DNA of 64,000 nt from Ipomoea triloba (lineage: Eukaryota > Streptophyta > Magnoliopsida > Solanales > Convolvulaceae): positions 4,965,745 to 5,029,744 of the forward strand of contig NC_044917.1 of NCBI RefSeq assembly GCF_003576645.1, written 5' to 3'. Shown here piece by piece: positions 37,383-48,521 of this stretch; position 1 is the stretch's first letter, and every line of letters begins with the position of its first letter. The notes beneath the pieces are model-generated. The model worked only from the letters and a program-made list of their open reading frames with translations. It had not been told where the DNA came from and did not search any database. A program made the translations under genes and the position numbers.

Positions 37383-38557
37383 TAGTAATTATCATAGAAT
37401 ATTTGTTTTAGATAACGAAAGAAACTCGGAATTATTATAAAAAATATCAAATAAATTTAGTCTTGTGATTCTAATTAATAAAATATCACAAAAAGATAAA
37501 TTAACACTTCAACCAATTCTTTAAAAAAAAAAGTAAAAAAAATTCAACCAATTTAATTAATTAGGATTATCCTTACTCATAAAATATCTTAATCTATGAG
37601 CAAAGGAGTGTATGTACAAGCGTCTGTACTGATCACAGCCAATGAGCCGCATTTCGGCTGTATTTACGGCCGTATTCCACAAACACGCGGCACTTTTTCC
37701 ACGCTCTACGCGTCCGTCGCCCATCATTATCCCTGCATCCGACTTGTTGTTCTCTTCGCCTCGTCTCTGCCCATTATTTTGAGAGTGTTAATACATGTAC
37801 TTTTTTATTTCTACTTTTTCATTTTAATATTTTAATGTGTGATTAGTTATTTTTATCCTGTGAATTTTAAGGAAAATATCAAAATTAAAATTTTGTGAAA
37901 GTGAGTAAAAGCTAAAAGTAGAAGTAATATTTACCGTATTGAGTTTGTAGGTGTAGGTTTCATTTTCTCTTCCTTTTCATCATTTTGATTTTCATTGAGA
38001 CAAATTATATCATAGGTCATGGTCTATATTAAAATGTAAACTATATATATATTTTTAATATATTATAAATTTATTTTTAATATATTATAATTTTTTTTTT
38101 AAGTATAACACTTAAAATTAACATGTTATAAATAAAAATGAATCACTAATATACTAAAAATAAATATGTATATATAAAATTTACATTGTGAATTATGGTC
38201 CACAATATAAATATTATTTTCTCAGCTGAATTAGCTCAGTTCTTGAAAGGCTTCTATCTAAATCTGTATGGGCTCATTTGAGGCCATTTAGGCAAACGAA
38301 TAGCCCGTTTGGTGCTAGATTGAGCCCAATGATCACTCAATTGATGGGGCTATCTATCTATTTCTACTACTTAGCAGTGTGGGTAAGATAAGCAGTTAGG
38401 CCAATTTTATTGTAGAACATGATCCATATAGAAGTGTGGAATATGTAAAATTGATAATAATTCAAAGATTCTGGTGACAGTTGACTGAACTGATTAAAAT
38501 TGATAAAACTTAAATAATTAGAGTATTAAATTATTAATTTTGAAAGTTGTATACCGA

Positions 38558-38607
38558 TTTTTTTTTTTAATATTGTTGACTCTGTTACAATGTAGTATCT
38601 GTTCATA
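38558..38607 (-). mobile_element. SINE 3' fragment (family 1, minus strand)
   Basis: A T-run, then TATTGTTGACTCTGTTACAA and TGTAGTATCTGTTCA, identical in layout to the fragments at 1456 and 13509. The head is absent. Confidence 0.55.
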
Positions 38608-38966
38608 CGCCCCCATTAGCGACAGCTATGCCTATGCGGCTTGATCAGAAAGTATTTTGATAAAGTTGTATACTGAAATTGATAATAATCAATAGTGATA
38701 CAGACTAAAAGTGAAATTGATTTTTTAGCAAAATTTTTATTTATATTTTTATAGTAAAATACTAAAATATGTAGACGAGATGACGAGAAGGATCTCCCTC
38801 CCGGCATAGAATCTACATAACGTAACAAAAAAACAGGCGTCCCCACTCCCATTGAATCAGACAGAAAGTTGAACCTCAGTGCACAGCTCTTCCATGCATT
38901 ATCCTCCGTTATATTAGCTACACCTACCGGTCACGTTTCGTCTTTCATTTCTTCATTCTTTAGTTG

Positions 38967-38984
38967 GAGAGAGAGAGAGAGAGA
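38967..38984 (+). repeat. GA microsatellite in the leader of aminotransferase 1
   Basis: Nine GA units lie 8 bases before the start codon. GA/CT repeats in plant 5' leaders are common and can bind BBR/BPC factors; here that role is inference. Confidence 0.85.
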
Positions 38985-38991
38985 ATCGGCG

Positions 38992-41900
38992 ATGGAAAAC
39001 GGCGGCGGGTCGAAGAGGTGGGGATTTGGGAGGAACGAGGAAATTTTGAGAGCCTCCGCTTTCAGCATCAGAGGAATTCTGGGGTCTGTAATCCAAAATC
39101 TCAACCCGGATGACACTCGACCAGTAATCCCTCTCGGCCATGGCGACCCTTCTGCCTTTCCCTGCTTTCGTACCCCCTCCGAAGCCCAAACCGCCATCTC
39201 CGACGCCGTTTATTCCGCTAAGTTCAACTGTTATGCCCCTACCATCGGCCTTCTTCCCGCTAGACAGTAAAAATTCTATCTTTTTTAATTTTTCTTTTCC
39301 TTTACTTTACAATGAATAGACTTGACACAAAAATAGCGATTGATAGGTTGATCATTAAAATTCATTTGGTCAACTCCCTTAACTCTTAAAAGGGTGTTTG
39401 GTAGGATAGATAGGAATTGCAATTCCTTTCTTATTTAATTGCAAAAGTGAAAAATTTTAGAGTTTGGGAGGAATTGCAATAGCAAATTCCCCCTCCCCTA
39501 TAAATAGAGTGTGAGGACTAAATTGTACTTCCTAATAATCCAACATCTTTCTTTAAGAATTGTGGATACACTGTCATTTTGGTCATTGTACTACTTATTC
39601 ACTTTCAATTCCTGTATATATTAATTACTATAATTAAAATTTCTGGTAATTCTATTCATGTTTGCCAATGTAATTTGAATTCCTAATTTATTCTCACATT
39701 CTTCTTTTCCATGGAATTACAATTTCTTTCTTATCATAATTCCTTCATTCTAACCAAACGGCCTATTATAGTGATTGTGTCTTTATCTTGTAAACCCGTT
39801 AACAAACCTGCTTACAGGAATTCTCAGGTCTATAGAAAGCCTATTCTTGAACATGGCTAATGGTTTTTTTGGGTTTTACTTAGTCAACTGATTTTCTATA
39901 GAGCCATGCTTGATGTTTTAGTCCCAGACTAATGCTATGAGTTAGACTAGTTGAAAAGTTGAGACATGCAAACTAATGCATTAAATTTCTCTGGGTACTA
40001 GAATGACAAATGAAGTAGGAGCATATTTTATATCAAGTGTATGCTAGGCAAGAAATGAAGATTTCATAAGTTCTTAGATACCCAATCCACTATGTAGTAT
40101 TTACCCATTGTATTCTGCAGAGTATCTTTTAGTTGTGAGGTAGATAGTTTGTAAGTGCTTTGCTTTAATCTTGACATGTCAACAATATTTTTCAGCTCAA
40201 GAAACATTTAAATAAAATAAAAGTGCTTATTGCTTGGCAAAACTGGTTCAAGTTTTCAAATTCATAATTACATATTTGTCTTTGAATAATGAGCAGGGCA
40301 GTAGCTGAGTACCTTTCTCAGGATCTCCCATATAAGCTATCACCTGATGATGTTAACCTGACAATTGGATGCACGCAAGCGATTGAAATCATGTTAGCTG
40401 TTCTTGCTCGCCCAAATGCTAATATTTTACTTCCAAGGCCGGGCTTTCCGTACTATGAAGCTAGGGCAGCTCATAGCAATATTGAAATCCGCCACTTTGA
40501 TCTTCTTCCAGAAAGTGATTGGGAAGTGGACCTTAATGCTGTTGAAGCTCTGGCAGATGAAAATACTGCTGCAATGGTTATTATCAACCCTGGTAATCCA
40601 TGTGGAAATGTCTTCAAGTACCAGCATCTAAAGAAGGTGCCTGCATTTGTTTGAATGTAATCTAAAATGCCTATGATTTTGAAACTTGTGGAGTTGGTGT
40701 TTTACTCATTAAGTAGTAGTGTTTTATTCCTCTTAGATTGCAGAGACTGCGAGAAAGCTTGGGATTCTTGTAATCGCTGATGAAGTTTATGACCATCTTA
40801 CTTTTGGAGATAACCCCTTTGTGCCCATGGGAGTTTTTGGATCAATATCTCCAGTTATTACTGTTGGATCAATATCAAAGAGGTGGATTGTTCCAGGTTG
40901 GCGACTCGGGTGGCTTGTTACAAATGATACCAACGGGATCCTCAAGGAACAAGGGGTATTCTTAATTCTTTCTTTTCCTTCCCTCCATCACATCTATTTG
41001 GGCACATATTTTTGTGTGCTTGATAGTATCCCAAAAGGCCTACTTTGACATGATATGGTTATTAATGTCAACTTTTAAGTTTGGAGTTTAGTCTGTAAGT
41101 ATAGAGAATTATGCTTCTTCTTCTATGCCTAAACTGTTCTATCATACACTCCAGTTTTTACTTGTAAACAGAAAGATAAATTTAAATCTTAATAACAGTT
41201 AAATGCTGATTGGAAAACTACTTCAAGAACATGATACTACAACGACCAATTGACCACCTAATGTTAAGTGAAAAAGTTAAGATGTCTTTGTATCTGCAGG
41301 TTATAGATTGTATCACCCGGTTTCAGAATATTTCGTCTGACCCTGCAACTTTTATTCAGGTTTGTAAGTCAAAGTGTTTCGTTTAGTCAGATTTTTTCCA
41401 TTATTTTACCATTTGCTTGATCTTATTCTTTGTTTGCTATGGAGTACTTCTTCACTCATTTAGAGCTTCTACTGTCAATAGAACATTCTGTTGCAGGTAG
41501 AAACCGGCACAAATGTCATTTTTTGGCACAAAAATCTCTTATATTATGTTAATTCCAATCCTTAAAACAACTTAAAGAAACATTATAGTGGAATCCAGAT
41601 TGTCTACCCAAATTCCAAGAGTTTGGAGTATCGTTTTAAACATCTGAAGCTTACTGTTTCTTAGATATGACTGCTTCATTTACTTAGAATCCACTGTCTT
41701 TTTATTTTTATGTCTTGTATTTACAGGGAGCAGTTCCTGATATTCTTCAAAAGACCAAACCAGATTTTTTCCCTAAAATCATTAATATACTTAGAGAAGC
41801 TGCAGACATCTGCTATGACAGAATTAAGGAGATCCCGTGCATCACGTGCCCAAGCAAACCTGAAGGATCTATGTTTGTAATGGTAAGATTGGTATCGTGT

Positions 41901-42563
41901 CTCATCATTTTGTTGATAACTAATATCGTCAATGTTCTAAAAGGAGCTTCCATTTCTCAGGTTAAACTTAACCTGAATCTCTTGGAAGACATTGTAGATG
42001 ATTTTGACTTCTGTCTCAAGCTGGCTAAGGAGGAATCTGTGATAATTATGCCAGGTAAACATACCAATCCCAGTAGGATGGAAAAACTTAACTCACTATA
42101 ATGATAACTTTGCACAAAACAGATTTACATCAAAGACAAGAAAGCACTTGACAGGGGTAATCCCAGTCAAGATGGTACAAGGTTACGAGTTCGAATCACT
42201 GTCTTCTTGGTTTGAAACGGTCAGCTATGGACAACCTAGATTGGTTTACCTCCTTGTGGTTCTTTGCTAGCTAGGATCACAAGGTGAAATTTACCTAATG
42301 CATACTCTTGAGTAGTGGCTGCGGGTTTCCCTTGTCACCCAAAAAAAGAAAGCAATTAATAAATATAGAATTTGAACTCACCAAGAAGTGGAACTCATGA
42401 ACATGCTTTCAAACTACTGATCCTTTGTACATCTAACTTTGCAGGTTTTGGGGTGGGACTCAAGAATTGGCTCCGAATAACATTTGCGATTGAGGCACCA
42501 TCTCTTGAGGATGGGCTTGCAAGGCTCAAAGCTTTTTATCAAAGGCATGCCAAGAAATTATGA
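38992..42563 (+). CDS. TAT: Tyrosine aminotransferase-like protein 1
   Basis: A PLP-dependent class I aminotransferase. Plant TATs convert tyrosine to 4-hydroxyphenylpyruvate, which feeds tocopherol and plastoquinone synthesis and tyrosine breakdown. Seven exons (38992-39266, 40297-40636, 40737-40955, 41300-41359, 41727-41882, 41961-42054, 42445-42563) give 420 residues. Landmarks: GHGDPS near the N-terminus, [17 protein letters not shown], the PLP lysine K253 in [16 protein letters not shown], and [10 protein letters not shown] with the carboxylate-binding Arg. There is no obvious targeting peptide, so a cytosolic enzyme is likely. SISKRW and [12 protein letters not shown] favour TAT over the SUR1 C-S lyase branch, but substrate cannot be settled from sequence. 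Intron 1 holds a MITE and intron 6 a SINE. A paralogue is at 48957-51308. Confidence 0.92.
39389..39765. mobile_element. GTTTGGTTGG-type MITE, copy 3, in aminotransferase 1 intron 1
   Basis: Left end AGGGTGTTTGGTAGGATAGA and right end (reverse complement) AGGCCGTTTGGTTAGAATGA, with TTA nearby on both sides. The interior shares GGAATTGCAATT, CTGTCATTTTGGTCATT and CCATGGAATTACAATTTC with the other copies. Confidence 0.75.
42151..42346 (+). mobile_element. SINE, family 2, in aminotransferase 1 intron 6
   Basis: A tRNA-like head (box B-like ACGAGTTCGAATCAC near 42186) is followed by GGTTTACCTCCTTGTGGTTC, then GGATCACAAGG, then GTAGTGGCTGCGGGTTTCCC and TTGTCACCC before a short A-run. This is the most complete family 2 copy; the partner is at 8892-9003 on the other strand. 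Confidence 0.7.
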
Positions 42564-42971
42564 GGCTGCTCTTCAAACTCAGGATTTAACCAAGTGATGG
42601 TCTCCAACTCCTTGTTGGATCTCATGCTTGATCGCGCTGGAAGGATAATAAGATGCTTGCTTGTTCAACAATATACTGTTGAAGAAAGACATCTAATGTA
42701 TTGGTTTGAAACACTTATAATTCCTTAGATTCCATATAGATATGTTGAATGCTACACCTTCAATTCTTGGCCAAATATATAAATACATTTTAAAAAAATA
42801 ATATGAAATCATGGCCATAGTTCAATGCTGAGGATTAAGCTCATAGTTTAACAAAAACTTCAAAAGCTAATCTACTAAGTACTAACCTTTGAAGGCAGTG
42901 ACAATACTCTCTTGCACAGTTGCACCTACTTCTCAACAATCTATCGCATAAGTTTAACATCTGATTGCATT
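42564..42971. other. Shared 3' region of convergent genes
   Basis: The two 3' UTRs of aminotransferase 1 (+) and uroporphyrinogen decarboxylase (-) meet in about 400 bases. Overlapping antisense transcripts are possible. No other feature was seen. Confidence 0.7.
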
Positions 42972-45460
42972 CTAATACCTAAGTCCTTTGGCAACCTCAA
43001 AAAAGTGGGCAACATTTTCCTCTGGTGTACCTACCTTGATGCCATGTCCAAGGTTCAAAATATGTTTTCCTCGACCAGCTTTCCTAACCGTGTCGTTTAT
43101 GCGATTGGTGATGAATTCCTTGGAGCCAAAAAGAACGCCAGGATCTACGTTGCCCTGCACCGCCACATTAGGACCCAATCTTCTCCTACCGTCAGCCATA
43201 TCCACGGTCCAATCCAAGCTCACGACATCAACTCCCGTCGACGGTAGTCTCTCGAGCAAACCCCCTGATCCGCTGGCATATAGAATCAGCGGTAAATCTG
43301 GATGAGTTTGTTTAACCGAATCTACAATCTGCTTCAAGTAAGGGAGACTGAACTCTTCAAAATCCACGGGGCTAAGTTCAGTGGCCCACGAGTCAAATAT
43401 CTGAACCACCTGAGCTCCGTTGTCAGCTTGGTATCGTATATACTTAGCCATAGAGGTTGCAAATTTTTGAAGAAGTGCGTGAAGGACCTGTAAGAACAAT
43501 GATAAATGTAACATCAGTTGGTAGACAGGTTAGCAATCATTGTTTCATGGTAGAGAGGTCACTTCGATTACCTTAGGCTGTGAGAAAGCTAGCTTTTTTA
43601 TTTTCGTGAAGTTCTTTGAGGAACCACCTTCAACAACATAAGATGCCAGGGTAAAAGGTGCCCCGACAAATCCTAGAACTGCAGCCTCACCATGCACCTA
43701 AAAAAGTAAAGATACAAATCAATATAAGTTATGTTTGGCAAGACTCGTGATTATTGAGTATAATCATAGTTTATGATTACGTATTATGTTCTGAACAAAC
43801 CAATAATCAATTCCAACTAGTGGATTATTGGATTAAATAAGCTAAAACGTTTAATACTCAGGATGAATGAATCGGACATGCAACTCTATTTATTTATTTA
43901 TTTATTTTTTGACAAATATTCTCGCTATTTTTCATTTTTCTTTTCACTAAGCCTAGTATGTATGTAGACATGTAGTAGGTAAACAAAATATGATGCCTGA
44001 CCTCTTTCCGCAGGATATTTAATGCTTCCCCAACATATGGAACTGATTCTTCAGGGTCGAATTCTCTAACTTTCTCAACATCTGCAGTAGTTTGCATAGG
44101 ATCAAATATGACGGGACCTTTCCCCTTAATGATGTCAAAGGGTATGTTCATTCCGGAGAGAGGGGTAAGAATGTCTGAAAATAAAATAACCTGCCACAAT
44201 TGTACAAGGCAGAGGAGGTGTTAAGAGCTAATCAAATAACAGCAACAGAATTGCAAGCTAGCTAAAAGACGTCGGTTCTGTCAATAGCCTGGTGAAATCA
44301 GGAACTAGCAACATCTTACCCCATCTGGACGAAATACTTTCCATGGCTGTAGAGAAATTTCCACCACAAGGTCCACATTTTCTGATCTCTCACGAAAAGA
44401 AGGATACTTCTCACAAATAATTTGATAACTCTGTCAAGGAAATGCAGAAAAATAAGGCACAAGAAGGGGAAAAAAACTGAATTTACAAAATCACATATAT
44501 ACAGCAGATTGAAAAACAATATTTACAAATATCCAGCTAGAAGACTGAAAATGTTTTCAAATTCTCTACTGCATTAGAAATTTTATTTTCCTTTCCTTTG
44601 TGCACCATTTCCTTCACAATTCCAGGTTTCAGATGATGAACATATGTTTCTGAGTTCCATATATAAGCACTCGAAATAATAAGTAATACAGATGATGAAT
44701 AAACCTGCCTTCATGTACCTCCCTGCTTGTCTCATAAGCCAAACGGGAGGCCTTTCCACTTCTTTCCCACGGACAGCATCAAGCAAAAGAGGTTCAGTAG
44801 CATTAATAGCTTTTGGTTCCGCAACAGTCCCTGGAAATTAGCGAGAAAAAGCTTCTAATCTGATTTGGACTCACTCATGAATAAGCAAGAAGATCAACAA
44901 GAATGCACTAATCAATTGAACAAAGGGTTAAGGTGGGACACTATTCATTTCCTATACCCTAGCTCATTTCTAAACTTTAGTTTGAAAATCCAACAGCCTT
45001 AGAACTAGCAAAATTGTCTTTTTTTTAAGTGATTTCACAGCATCAGATCTAACAAAAATTAATCTCTTATCAAGTCATTGATTAATAAAGTTAGAGTCTT
45101 TAGCAAACTACGGAAACAGATTCATAAAAGTTCAGTTTTCTTTTTTCAGCCCCAATTCAGTCAAACCCAGTATTCAAACAACAACCCGAAACATAATTTC
45201 TCTAATTTCTGCACTCACATAATCATTTACAGGAACAATTGTAGGAAGTAATCACATGAAAAATCAAATTACAAGACAAAGTCAAACTGCATACAAATTA
45301 TAAGCCGAGAGAATTACAAATTGTGAGGAAACACATTACCTCCAACGGAGCAATAGATTCTTGGTTTGAAGTTTGAGCGAGAAGGAGAAGAATTGAGAGT
45401 GGACTTAGCGGAAACAGAGATTGCCGAGAAAGATGGAGCTGAGATGTGAATGCAAGACAT
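42972..45460 (-). CDS. HEME: Uroporphyrinogen III decarboxylase, plastid
   Basis: It removes four acetate carboxyls from uroporphyrinogen III to give coproporphyrinogen III, a step shared by heme and chlorophyll synthesis, in the plastid stroma. Six exons (45460-45340, 44830-44709, 44430-44320, 44190-44002, 43697-43572, 43487-42972) give 394 residues. The first about 40 residues are Ser/Ala-rich with few acidic residues, a typical transit peptide. Motifs: [15 protein letters not shown] (ligands in residues 74-81), [32 protein letters not shown] with Asp124, [50 protein letters not shown] and [14 protein letters not shown] at the end. Intron 2 must start with GC (44708-44707) to keep the frame. 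Family length is normal and nothing is missing. It lies on the opposite strand between the two aminotransferases. Confidence 0.95.
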
Positions 45461-46249
45461 TTTTTTGTGGCATGAAATTCTTTAGTAAACTGGAAGGGAG
45501 TTTTGTGTGGGCATGAAATTTCTTAGCTTCTCAAGACATTAAAAATTTCAGAACCTTTGACAACAAAAGGGATTTGGTTTGAAGAAGAAGAAGAAGAAAG
45601 AAAGAGATAAAAAGATAAGGGGGCGAAATCTAAATTCTATCTTCTTTGGTCAAGTGTATTGTGTAGAGGTCCCACCCTCCTCCACTGCACCACAGTCTAG
45701 ACTCTTGAGAGTAGAAGTTATTAATCAGTTAATTAATTTAATTAATTTTGAACAAAATTATTTGAAATTGAATTAATCACTCTATTTTAAAAAAAAAAAA
45801 TTGTCTAAAAAGTAAGAAGTAAAACATATGAAAATCATAGCCATGATTTGCTCTCGTGAAATATTAAATATACGACAGTGGTGTGATGTCTGGTGTTGGG
45901 GTTTTAAGTAAAATTAATTTAGCATTTAAAAAATTGTACTCCATAATAAAGTTAAAAATAAACTAGTTAAGAATAGAAATGGGTGGTCAAGTGGGTAAAA
46001 CATGACTCTCATATTTAAATATCAAAAGTTTGATTCTTGTTAACACTTTTTCTATTGAGTTTATCATACATGATTTTACAAATTATTACATATGAACTAC
46101 ATTGCCTATTGTACTATATTTTTTCAATTTGTTATAGTGATCTGGGATGGCAAGTAATAGAATGCATATGTATACAACATAATTTTACGAATTATTACAT
46201 ATGAATTACATTACGTATTATACTAGATTATGTCAACTTGTTAGGCCTT

Positions 46250-46508
46250 CCCCATTAGTTGGGGTTGGCACAAGTATTAAGAAATAAGAACTTAAGCTTC
46301 AAGTTTTTAGCAAATGGGGTTGTTGCATTTAGGAGATGTTTTTCTCCTGCAACAACCCCAGCAAGGTTTTTTTTTTTAAAAAATAAAAAATAGTGAAAAG
46401 CTGACATTTACTAGCTGACAACTGCAGTGGCCAGTGGGCCACTGCCCACTGGTTCAAGGCCGTTGCCATGCAACGGCTGAATTTCCGGCCGTTGCCATGG
46501 GCAACGGC
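46250..46508. repeat. Cluster of five short hairpins
   Basis: Five inverted repeats lie within 260 bases. They are CCCCATTAGTTGGGG (46250-46264); a stem pairing GGGGTTGTTGCA with TGCAACAACCCC plus AGGAGA/TCTCCT (46315-46360); CCAGTGGG...CCCACTGG (46431-46452); GCCGTTG...CAACGGC (46459-46477); and GCCGTTGCC/GGCAACGGC with a 3-base loop (46488-46508). Such density is not expected by chance in AT-rich DNA, and suggests part of a foldback or MITE-type element into which the Pack-MULE may have inserted. Confidence 0.75.
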
Positions 46509-46877
46509 AAATTTATTTTTTATATTGTTATTTTTTAAAAATTTAATTAGTATTTTTTTTTTACTATATAAATACTATCTCTTCCTTATGTACTTTAATC
46601 GCTTTGTAATTTATTTTTATATGTACTTTAATTTATTTTTAATCGCTTTGTAATTTATTTTTATTAAAACACAATGTAGTTTAATTTTTAAGTAATTGAT
46701 TTTAATTATCATTTTAATTAATTAGGTGTATGCATATTAATTTTAATTATTTTTTATTAATTAAATTCAAGTTTCATGTTGGCAGTGCATGTAAAAACCA
46801 ATGTACCTATGTTTATTTTTAATTAGAAATGAATTTATAAATAAATTTAATGGTGGGCCCATAAAAAACTGGGAAAA

Positions 46878-46886
46878 AACTTAAAA
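46878..46886. repeat. Left 9-base target-site duplication of the Pack-MULE
   Basis: AACTTAAAA is repeated exactly at 48340-48348, directly outside both terminal inverted repeats. Nine bases is the hallmark duplication of Mutator-like elements. Confidence 0.93.
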
Positions 46887-47370
46887 GAGAAAATCGCACT
46901 TTTGGTCCCTCAAATGTTGCCCGATCTGCAATGTTGTCCCCCTAAGTCAATTTTAGTTAATTGGGTCCTCAATAGTCTTAAACCTTAGTCAATGTTGTCC
47001 CCGATCAAATTTGGCTCTAACTAGTGTTAAGACCATGGGCAATTAGGTAATTTCACAACCCCACACCAATTTTACCCTTCTTCCTCCTGCATTGACTTTT
47101 CATATTTGTCACTCACTGGAATCTATGGTGACGTCAATGCCGTCATTGCCAGCTCTACATCTCTCTTAAAATGGAGAATTTCAACCTCAAGCTCAAAGCT
47201 GAGTTCATCCCCCACGTCTACAGCTCCATCCTTCTCGTTGGCAGGCAGAGCAGCGGCGGGGTTCAACGGACGGCGTCAGCAAGCAGAGCAGCGGCGAAAC
47301 TCTGGTAATCGGATGACGGCAAAACCGTGAAAGTCTCTGGCCAGTGAGTCAGAACCGTGAAACTCTGACT

Positions 47371-47569
47371 TTAGCGCGGCGGCGAAACTCTGATGACGGC
47401 GCTCCAGGCCTTGACGTGGGGAAGGTAACCGGACTTGAGCATTGACTTGATAATGGAGGTCGCATAAAGGATTTGGCCGGCTTTAGCTGCGGCGACGGCG
47501 AGGAGGCCGAAGGAATTGGCGTCGAGGCGGTGGAGCTGGCGGTCATTGCGAAGACGTTGGGATGTTGGT
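47371..47569 (-). pseudogene. PPR protein fragment captured in the Pack-MULE
   Basis: On the minus strand an open stretch reads LHRLDANSFGLLAVAAAKAG, then QILYATSIIKSMLKSGYLPH and VKAWSAVI, before degenerating to a stop at 47371. The pattern AK-G....A.S..KSML.SGYLP....WSAVI is that of a pentatricopeptide repeat. There is no Met start, no neighbouring repeat, and a stop codon precedes it in frame, so it is a fragment rather than a gene. The donor PPR gene is outside this window. Confidence 0.7.
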
Positions 47570-47599
47570 CATATTGGGTGTACGCCAACCACTGCAATA

Positions 47600-47860
47600 A
47601 TGTTTACTGTTATCAAAGAGATTGAGCCCTGCAATGCCATGGAATACAAGAATGAGCTTGTCTGTTTGCTCCAGATCAGCAAGGCATGCATTCTTCCTCA
47701 ATTCCTCAATGATATTACTGTTAAATTTTCTGTTTTTCCTGCCTGGGTATTCAGTGTTCATGGCTGGTCCATCTGGGGGCTGTGGCGTGTGGAAGAAAGT
47801 CGCAAAATATTTTATGCACTGTTGAATTCTTGGACCCAAGGAGGGTGGGCATTCAGATAT
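47600..47860 (-). pseudogene. Second possible captured fragment in the Pack-MULE
   Basis: A minus-strand stretch of about 80 codons (GPRIQQCIKYFATFFHTP ... NSNIIEELRKNACLADLEQT) looks coding in composition, but I could not assign a family. It ends near a good acceptor-like sequence (TATTGCAG on the minus strand) just before the PPR fragment, so an intron may have been carried along. Low certainty. Confidence 0.35.
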
Positions 47861-48339
47861 TTCATTGGTGATAAGCTTTTTTTTTTTTTTATAAACTATT
47901 TTTTAGCGCGGCGAAACTCTGATGACGACGAAACCTGTAGCGCGGCGGCAGCTTGAGCGATCGTCTCTGGCGGGTGAGTCAGAACCGTGAAAATCTCCCC
48001 TGTTCTTTAAGGTGGCAATGGAGGATTCTGACAGCAGCTTTGAGACCTCCTCCTGCGTTTTCCCGTTCCGTTCTTGAAGCAACCCTCCGGCAGTGACAAT
48101 TGAATGCTGGTTAGGCGTACATGTGCAATACTGAACAGAAGAAATTAGGGTAAAATTGGTGTGGGGTTGTGAAATTACCTAATTGTCCATGCTCTTAACA
48201 CTAGTTAGAGCCAAATTTGACCGAGGGACAACATTGACTAAAGTTTAAGACTATTGAGGACCCAATTAACTAAAATTGACTTAAGGGGACAACATTGCAG
48301 ATCGGGCAACATTTGAGGGATCAAAAGTGCAATTTTCCC

Positions 48340-48479
48340 AACTTAAAACTAATGTGGAGAATAGTTTTTGTGATTGAGTGAGATAATAGATGATGATGTG
48401 GATGCTGGGGCCCACAAAAACCTGGAGAAAACCCACAACTAATGGTGGTCCAGTATCACCTAGGATGGCAAGTAATTGA

Positions 48480-48521
<42 letters not shown>

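Larger units (their letters stand above)
33852..38991. other. Gene-free stretch between ERF and aminotransferase 1
   Basis: The left 400 bases hold the ERF promoter. The remainder is AT-rich with a Stowaway-like MITE (37125-37382), a SINE fragment (38558-38607) and a GC-richer unexplained block at about 37600-37780. The right end is the aminotransferase promoter and leader. Frames at 36341-36625 and 36819-37112 are not convincing genes. Confidence 0.6.
45461..46886. other. Intergenic DNA left of the Pack-MULE, with hairpins
   Basis: It holds the decarboxylase promoter (right of 45460), a possible SINE head near 45983-46045 and a diverged direct repeat of about 46 bases (46083-46128 and 46184-46229). 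A cluster of short perfect palindromes follows (46250-46508). No gene was seen. Confidence 0.6.
46887..48339. mobile_element. Pack-MULE (Mutator-like element carrying gene fragments)
   Basis: The element is 1,453 bases. Its terminal inverted repeats are about 200 bases each (about 46887-47092 and 48138-48339). The left begins GAGAAAATCGCACTTTTGGT; the right, in reverse complement, begins GGGAAAATTGCACTTTTGAT, and similarity continues for about 200 bases. A perfect 9-base target duplication flanks it. The interior encodes no transposase. It is richer in GC than its surroundings and contains a PPR gene fragment (47371-47569, minus strand), a second possibly acquired fragment (about 47600-47860) and partial repeats of a GCGGCGAAACTCTGATGACG segment. 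This makes it a non-autonomous Pack-MULE. Intact ends and target duplication suggest a fairly recent insertion. Confidence 0.9.

Noticed and set aside
42912..43493. Plus-strand frames over the decarboxylase last exon
   Set aside because: They are shadows of the minus-strand coding sequence, which matches the enzyme throughout.
44703..44710. Canonical GT donor (GCAG then GTTTAT) for decarboxylase intron 2
   Set aside because: It adds four bases and breaks the frame into exon 3; the GC donor keeps the family sequence.
47516..47956. Plus-strand 146-codon frame inside the Pack-MULE as a gene
   Set aside because: It is antisense to the recognisable PPR fragment and has no family resemblance.
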